This document shows positions 57,972 through 64,000 of a stretch of 64,000 bases of DNA, piece after piece. Numbering within the stretch: position 1 is the first letter of the stretch; the number at the start of each line of letters is the position of its first letter. Source of the DNA: Diadema setosum (Eukaryota > Echinodermata > Echinoidea > Diadematoida > Diadematidae); assembly GCF_964275005.1 (NCBI RefSeq), contig NC_092685.1, positions 11,762,913 through 11,826,912 on the forward strand, given 5' to 3'. Under the pieces are notes generated by a model. That model searched no databases. It was not told where the DNA came from and worked only from the letters and a program-made list of their open reading frames with translations. Made by a program: the position numbers and the translations under genes.

Positions 57972-58279
57972 TTAAAGGGGATGGCTAGTAACTGATCAGT
58001 GGGAATTAGTGAGAATGCTGGTTGATGATTGTTCCAATTCTTGTGGGATTCATTTTAGAGTACATTATATACCGGTATCTCTTGTGTGAAAATTCTTTGC
58101 TTCAGAACGGTCTCATATTCATGTTAAAAAATTTGCAGTTTAATGCCCCGTCACTGTACAGGCATGCTACAATTAAACTGCACATTACTTGAACATGCAT
58201 GAGACCATTCTGATGGGAACAATCATCCCCCAGCATTCCCACTGATTCCCACTGATCAGTTACTAGCCATCCCCTTTAA
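57972..58279. mobile_element. TTAA-target miniature element, 308 bp
   Basis: Ends TTAAAGGGGATGGCTAGTAA and its inverse; arms pair for about 35 bp. Copy A reads ACTATTAAGGATCAAAAG (minus strand, near 32360) where this copy has the insert, so exactly one TTAA was duplicated. Confidence 0.88.
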
Positions 58280-58293
58280 GAATCAAAAGTGTT

Positions 58294-58322
58294 TTTTTTT
58301 TGTGTGTGTGTGTGTGTGTGTG
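58294..58322. repeat. (TG)n microsatellite
   Basis: T run then about ten TG units, grown inside copy B of the long-inverted-repeat element. Confidence 0.9.
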
Positions 58323-58329
58323 TAACACC

Positions 58330-59940
58330 TTGTATAAGTATGGCATTTATCAACGATTTTAAATAGAACTTAATTATGCCAATCAATTTTTAAATACATC
58401 AAACTTCCTGTTACAAATCGGATTATGTTTTCTATCTGTGGGATTTCATTATCAGTATATTTCTCAAATGTTATCCACGCGTACAGTCAAGATCATAGAT
58501 ATGGGGGGGGGGTGGAGTAGTAATAACCATGTGAAGTAGATGGGATTTCGTATACATTGGTAAAGGCATTATTTTCAAATGTTATGATGCTTTTGCACAA
58601 TTGGTCTTCATCAGATTACGATTATTCTAACGAAGTAGACCCTACTCAGAAACAAGTGCTGAAATGTACTCCTAGCTTATTTCTCAGCAATGAAGATTAA
58701 GATTCTCTGAAAAATCAAATGACGTCCTCTCAAAAAAACTTGTTAGGTAAATCCGCGAAGATACCTAGATGATACAAAAGGTCTTGTTCGTATTTTGAAT
58801 CTAAACTGTTACTCTTAACTGCGTACCAATCGAATTATTGCATAACTGAGTACATACATGGTCTACATAGGCTAGTAGGCCTACATTGACCATTACCCCC
58901 CCCCCCCCCCCAAAGAAAGAAAGAAAGAAAGAAAGAAAAGGAATGACAAACAACAACAACAACATCGATCAACAATCAACAAACAAAAAGCTTCGCGGCC
59001 CCTGCCTGACATGGTTATCGGGTTGTGCAATCAACAATTCTGATACGAATTAACGTTCGTAACTTACTGCACTATGAATTCATGAATTATGATATTCACT
59101 AAAAAAGCAGAATGAATATATGCCACTCTATAGTAAAGGTCTAGTACGTAAAAGCAAACAAATGATTCCCTAGAGATGACCAAGTCATGGAGGGAATATT
59201 GTGAATACCTGTAAAATATGGTACATGAGTATAAAATGACATTCGAAGAAGACTTCCGATGAAGTAACGACATGACCGAGAAATCATAGCAGCAGCTATA
59301 TAGTGCCCTCAATGTTTTCGGCTGGCATTTTCTGCCTCTTAGTGAGGTATAGATACAGGTGAATTATGTATCATATTGTTTGAAAAATTATCAATGAGGG
59401 CAATCATATAAGTTTACACTATACAGTGACGTTGTGAGCCTATACGCGACACACAATATTTTGAACAAAACCCCAACTCACATCAATAACATAACAACGC
59501 AACTCTTCAAACAACACAGAATATTTGTTCTAATGAGACTATTTGCATATCGAATCCTCTGTCTCACTTATTGTACTAGTCAGAAATTATCCAAGCATCG
59601 CAAAGATTTTCGCATATTCTAGCACCCTTGTTTCCTCTCGAGAATCATAGTTCCCGAGGTTGTAACGCTCTGACTTCGAGCAGTATCTCCCTAAATTATC
59701 TCTTTACTGAGAGTTTTATGTAACTCCGAGAGAAGAGCAACAATATGTGCTATGTATGATCTTTAAAGTAATTTCGTTGCTGTCATGTGCATATAATGTG
59801 ATAAATCTATACCCTGTGAATTAAACCCTCTTTTCCGCCACGCACTGACTTATGATACGTTGCTGGTGCGTAAAGTGGTAGATGGCATGATGAAAGCGCA
59901 GCAGCATGCATAAAACCCACAAAACCCCCGCTTCACCAAC
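58330..59940. other. Intergenic stretch, nothing recognised
   Basis: C run and (GAAA)n at 58897-58938, (CAA)n at 58950-58965. Otherwise unique AT-rich sequence. Confidence 0.5.
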
Positions 59941-59944
59941 AAAC

Positions 59945-59954
59945 ATCACGTGAC
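59945..59954 (+). promoter_or_regulatory. E-box TCACGTGAC upstream of candidate first exon
   Basis: A perfect CACGTG core with TCAC/GTGA flanks, close to the candidate start codon at 59960. Such sites bind bHLH-ZIP factors and cluster near start sites in animals. Confidence 0.35.
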
Positions 59955-59959
59955 TCAAA

Positions 59960-60048
59960 ATGATGCAGAACGAGGAAAGCGGAAGTGCTGACAACAATGG
60001 AGATGCCGAGAAAGCTGCCAACTGCTACGACTCGGTGAATAGGTACAG
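59960..60048 (+). CDS. Possible first coding exon of a gene leaving to the right
   Basis: An ATG at 59960 opens MMQNEESGSADNNGDAEKAA and reaches two overlapping donors (AATAG/GTACAG after 60042; TACAG/GTATCG after 60048), both phase 2. Eleven to nineteen nt upstream is a TCACGTGAC palindrome, a common proximal promoter motif (USF/TFE-type). The acidic, small-residue N-terminus is typical of many cytosolic proteins; no family is recognised and no second exon could be fixed. Confidence 0.35.
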
Positions 60049-63000
60049 GTATCGTTTACGCATGTGTTTGGCGACTTTAGAATATAATATCAGTGCAGAG
60101 CAAGTATCCCTCAAAGTGGACTTTGATCATGGCTATAAATACGCAAAACATTGAATGCGGAAATACATACATTGCCATAGGTCAGGGCATTTCACTTGGT
60201 CTAAACATTATCATATGCATCTAGTGTTCGTGGATAGTGCTTAGAATAATAGTGTGTAGTAGTGTACTGTGTGCTGGCTGCATCGGTATCGGATGGTATA
60301 TGGTTCACGTCCGCGTCCGTGGTCCAGCCTTGCCCTTGCTGGGCCTTGGTCTTCTGTACGACAGATAGCCCTACTCATCTTTGTACACAATTGTAGAGTC
60401 TGACAAGATTCTTCATGACGAAGCGAAGGTACACTATACAACTTGTACAAGTGATACTCGGTAGACTCTTTAGATAGTGCAGCCTCGGCGGCTCGCGCCT
60501 CTTGCTCCCTGGGGCTGTGTGGTAGCTGTTAATCCTGGCCCTGTATCTCGTACCACATCGTACTTGTGATTGTGTCAGGACTAAAAAAATCGATGCTGCC
60601 ATTCATGTTCTGTAATTTTTGTAATATTATTGTTAGAACGGAGAAGGGGAGATTAAATTCTTGTTAGGAAATCTACTAAAATATTTCCTTCATGCCATGA
60701 CCCATGCCCAAGACTCGGGAGCAGTACGTAGTTAAATTTTTAAGAGAAAGTAGAAATTAAAGAGTAGATCCTATTCTTATCTAACAGTTACAATGTTTTT
60801 ACTCGAGTTTACATACATGGTGTGGCCAACAAAGACTGCCATCTCTCCTATTCAGTGCAGGCTGGGCAGAGGAATCGCCAGCATCATCAGCATGTGGATG
60901 ATGAGGAGACATAGGGGGGGGGGGGGGGGGTCGTCAATTGATGAAACCAGTAAGAGGTGCAGTTTTAAAAGATTGTGTCTGCACTGTGGAGCCACTGATG
61001 TGACACTTGTGATGTTTCATACTCTTCTTCCACTCATTTATGAACTGCTGGGTTAGCTCTTGGAGGAATTCCTCAGTCAGCCAAATTTTTAAAATGAAAG
61101 TAATCTCTGCAATCGTAAACAGAGGATAAAAGTTAGGGAGATGGGTCTGTACGTTATACCCCCATCTCACTAGAAGATGGCGATTCTGCTATGATCATCA
61201 AATATCGACAAAGCGTGGTGGATCGTGGCTTTATCGCTTTAAATCTTTTCATCATGTTTTGAGCGGTTTAGAAGCACAAGCGTAGAGAGTTGCCACAATC
61301 GCCATGGTCGCCACCAAGTTTTGAACATGTCTAAAACTTCTGTAGCATTTTAGAGCGTATCACAATCGCCTCACGAGCGCATTAATATATATAAAAAAGC
61401 TGTATTTGTAGCTCTCATGGGGTAGCAATGCGTAAAGCGTACGGTAACTCACGCCCATCGAAAGCGCCCCCCACCCATTGCCCATGAAAATTACCACTTT
61501 TGCAGTATTATGTAACGGGAACCAACCATGAATGCAAGAAAGTGATACACCAGACCAGGGAGGTGGATATGGAGAAAAGCGTATGAAATTCCCTTTTCCA
61601 CTTACACTTGGTACGAATCTACTCTGTTTATTAAATTGTTTCTTTGTTTGTCATAATATACTATTGCAAGTCAATGCAAGTAGAAAGTTGCAATTTTTTC
61701 AAATATATCTTACATGAAATTAGCTCACTGTAGGATACGATATGTCATTTGCTCGTAATTCGGTTCTTTAATATACACATTTCACCCTTTTAATTGAGTG
61801 GATGACTTAAAAACTAATAGTGCCATTTCATGTCAGGTTCTAACTGGTGTGTTCTAGAATGCTGAGATGTAAGGATGAAACCATATTCAGTATATCCATG
61901 TTGGTTTGACACTGACATCTGACTGAAAACTTCAATATTGAAATCCAATTTACATCCCAGTCACTGTTGCTCCGATTGAATCACTGTTGTAGCGAGGTCT
62001 TGATAAGCATACAACTATTGCAACACACTCATCGGCCTGGAAATGTGACAACAACCTGGCAGAGTCGTATTATCATTGTGGCACTATTGCCTATAGCGCA
62101 GGTTGAGCGTAGAGAAACCGTAGTGTAATCGCCTTGCAGGTTAAAAATGGAGATGGAAGATGACTGCGCCACGATTTGTAAATTTTTCACAGATCACCAT
62201 AGTCACCTTCCTAGTGAGATGGGGGCCTTATAGCTTACTTCTTTGTGCTCACCACCCTTTTAGAAAGTGGGGATAACATTGGCAGCTTTTTTCCATTCTC
62301 GAGGGACTCTTCCTCGCTAGAGTGAAGCATGGAGCAGAAGGGAAAGAACTGCAGACAGTCATTCAAAACGTTTGGATTTGTCATTTGCCATCTTTTATTA
62401 CCGCCGTATATTGTGTCACGAAGCACAATTAGACCAGGGGCCCGTTTCATAAAACTTGTCATCAGTGACAACTGCCACATTTCTGTGACAAATTTGCTCT
62501 CAGCCAATCAGATGCAAGAATTTCAGTAGCTTGTCACATGTATGACAACTTGTCACTGATGACAAATTTTATGAAACGGGCCCCAGGGCTCCTATAGACC
62601 ACTTATCTATAAAACAAAGCAGTCCTACTGTAACATATTTAAGTTGGTCAATTTGAAACAGGAATGATACCAATGGTATTACTTTTACTTAATAATTTAG
62701 AGTTTAAATTCTGTTTTAGGCCCAGAGATCTCCAGGATGAACAAGATCACTGTTAGTATTACATGTTAGATACCTGTAAATCAATGCTAGTATAAGATAA
62801 TGAGGGCAGGTAAAGACAAAAGTCTCTTTCCTGCATTATCATAACTTAAAATTTAAATCTTGTGAAGGTACAGTAAGTATATGAAGAGTGACAATATAAA
62901 TCTGACATAATTTATGAGTGGAGACTTGTTTGTTTTGATTGAGGACAGCTTTATTTGGAAATGATATCTATAGAAAATCCAGTTATCACATTATCTCGGG

Positions 63001-64000
63001 GGGGGGGGGGGGGGCTGTCTGTGTGTTGTCTCTGCTTATGGTCATTGTTGTCTAAGATGATGACCATTATTAGCTGTGATCTACGTAGCCCCCTGTGTTT
63101 GGTTTATTGCGGAGGTGGCATTAGTCTTGTCCATAGCATTTGATTCCCACTTGTTTGATCAAGTGACTTATTTCTGTGTCCATACTGTGTACTATTTCCT
63201 TGGATTGGACATTTATCAGGGGCAAAGATCAGGATTGTTAGTTTGTGGCGTCTAAACCTGCAGTCGCAATGAATACATATGCACTGTACATATGTATGCA
63301 ATACATTGTATGTACACTTGCATAGGTCCGTGCACAAGTCTATACTGGATCAAGAATAGAACTGTCTTCATCTGTCACAACCGGATTGTGGGTTAAAAAG
63401 AAATCTGCTGCTGGACAGACCATTGTTTAATAGCAGTGGTCATCAGCCTCTTGGACATTAGGCAAAGTCATGAAGGATGTCCATGGATCTGTGTTCAATT
63501 GAACTCTAGTCGTTTCCATGTACAGTGTACTGGTAGTTTGTCCTACCACAATGGATATGGTAGCCGCCTGGTGATTTCACTGTGATCGGTTGTCATTTCA
63601 ACATAACTGCCTTTGAAACGGCCTGCTGGAGATAACACTTTATTCTATTGTGTGGTTGAAGTCCACTTTGGTGGTTAAAGTCAGTACACCCTTATACATG
63701 TGAAATTTCATTTCATTTTATTTTGTATCACGTTTGATTCATCATTTCTTTTCATCATAGATTCATAGGGTATGGGAAGTATCATGTGTGGTAGATCGAT
63801 ATTTTTTTTAGACATGTGTGAAATACAAAAGTACCAGGGTAGTCAATATTACTGATGAAAGCTGGTCCATCATTATTGATGGAAAAAAAAACAACAACAG
63901 GTGAATGTATCACTGTTTCTAATCAGATTTGAAGTATATTTTTATTCTCACAATGCTACTTTGTGAATTTTGCAAACATATCAAGAACTCACAGAAAGGT
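60049..64000. other. Right end: probable intron or intergenic sequence
   Basis: If the first exon at 59960 is real this is its intron. Contains the palindromic element 62438-62583, G runs at 60914-60930 and 63000-63014, and no exon I can support. Confidence 0.4.
62438..62583. mobile_element. GGGCCC-ended palindromic element, 146 bp, CAG target copies
   Basis: Same family as 47435-47580: GGGCCCGTTTCATAAAAC to its inverse, with CAG at 62435-62437 and 62584-62586. Confidence 0.85.

Larger units (their letters stand above)
56818..58328. mobile_element. Long-inverted-repeat element, copy B, holding two younger elements
   Basis: Matches copy A (32328-33189) in opposite direction: GGTAATTTGA at its left, GTATGGGAGTGTGTGG, TTCAGGGTCATTGTAAGT and AATCAAAAGTG towards its right. 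The left outer edge is missing. It is interrupted at 56939-57381 and 57972-58279. Confidence 0.7.

Noticed and set aside
61532-61616. Second exon or alternative start (MQESDTPDQGGGYGEK)
   Set aside because: An acceptor-like TTTTGCAG precedes it, but the frame after that acceptor differs and no donor fits cleanly.

Overview
The window is from an intron-rich animal genome. Dense TTAA- and TA-flanked miniature elements, a tRNA-derived SINE, a DIRS-type retroelement and many microsatellites suggest a marine deuterostome invertebrate. An echinoderm, probably a sea urchin, is my best guess (inference). No bacterial features, rRNA genes or CRISPR arrays were seen.

Two whole protein genes can be reconstructed exon by exon. 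(1) On the minus strand, 33493 down to 10522, lies a lamin B receptor gene (LBR): 12 coding exons, 591 codons, every splice phase closing, with the order Tudor domain, Arg/Ser-rich stalk, and sterol C14-reductase-like membrane domain. A non-coding first exon probably ends at 38449, next to a promoter with three CCAAT boxes. (2) On the plus strand, 43847 to 54194, lies a gene for a 1550-residue type I membrane protein: signal peptide, seven CUB-like domains packed in one 4.08 kb exon, a Thr-rich stalk, a membrane helix and a 98-residue tail. Its 67 bp second exon (46286-46352) falls outside any long open frame and was found by phase matching. Two partial genes are weaker: a last exon at 2947-3063 and a first exon at 59960-60048, both plus strand.

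The rest is mostly mobile DNA. LBR intron 3 (between coding exons 2 and 3) holds a whole-looking DIRS element (24258-30165, minus strand, same direction as LBR) with gag, pol and tyrosine-recombinase frames and two further palindromes inside its left arm. At least eight TTAA-flanked inverted-repeat elements lie in introns and between genes. Several are nested, and in two cases an intact relative in the same window gives the empty site, so the target duplication can be read directly (TTAA at 57972-58279; TA at 34377-34566). Others include a piggyBac-like element inside a TA element (19113-20463), a composite carrying clusters of nuclear-receptor-type half-sites (10875-12366), three copies of a GGGCCC-ended palindrome, and a foldback element carrying telomere-type repeats (about 40150-40350).

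Stretches not listed as features (most intron interiors, 5000-9260, 21230-24250, 34961-38200, 58330-59950, 60050-64000) show only AT-rich unique sequence and simple repeats.
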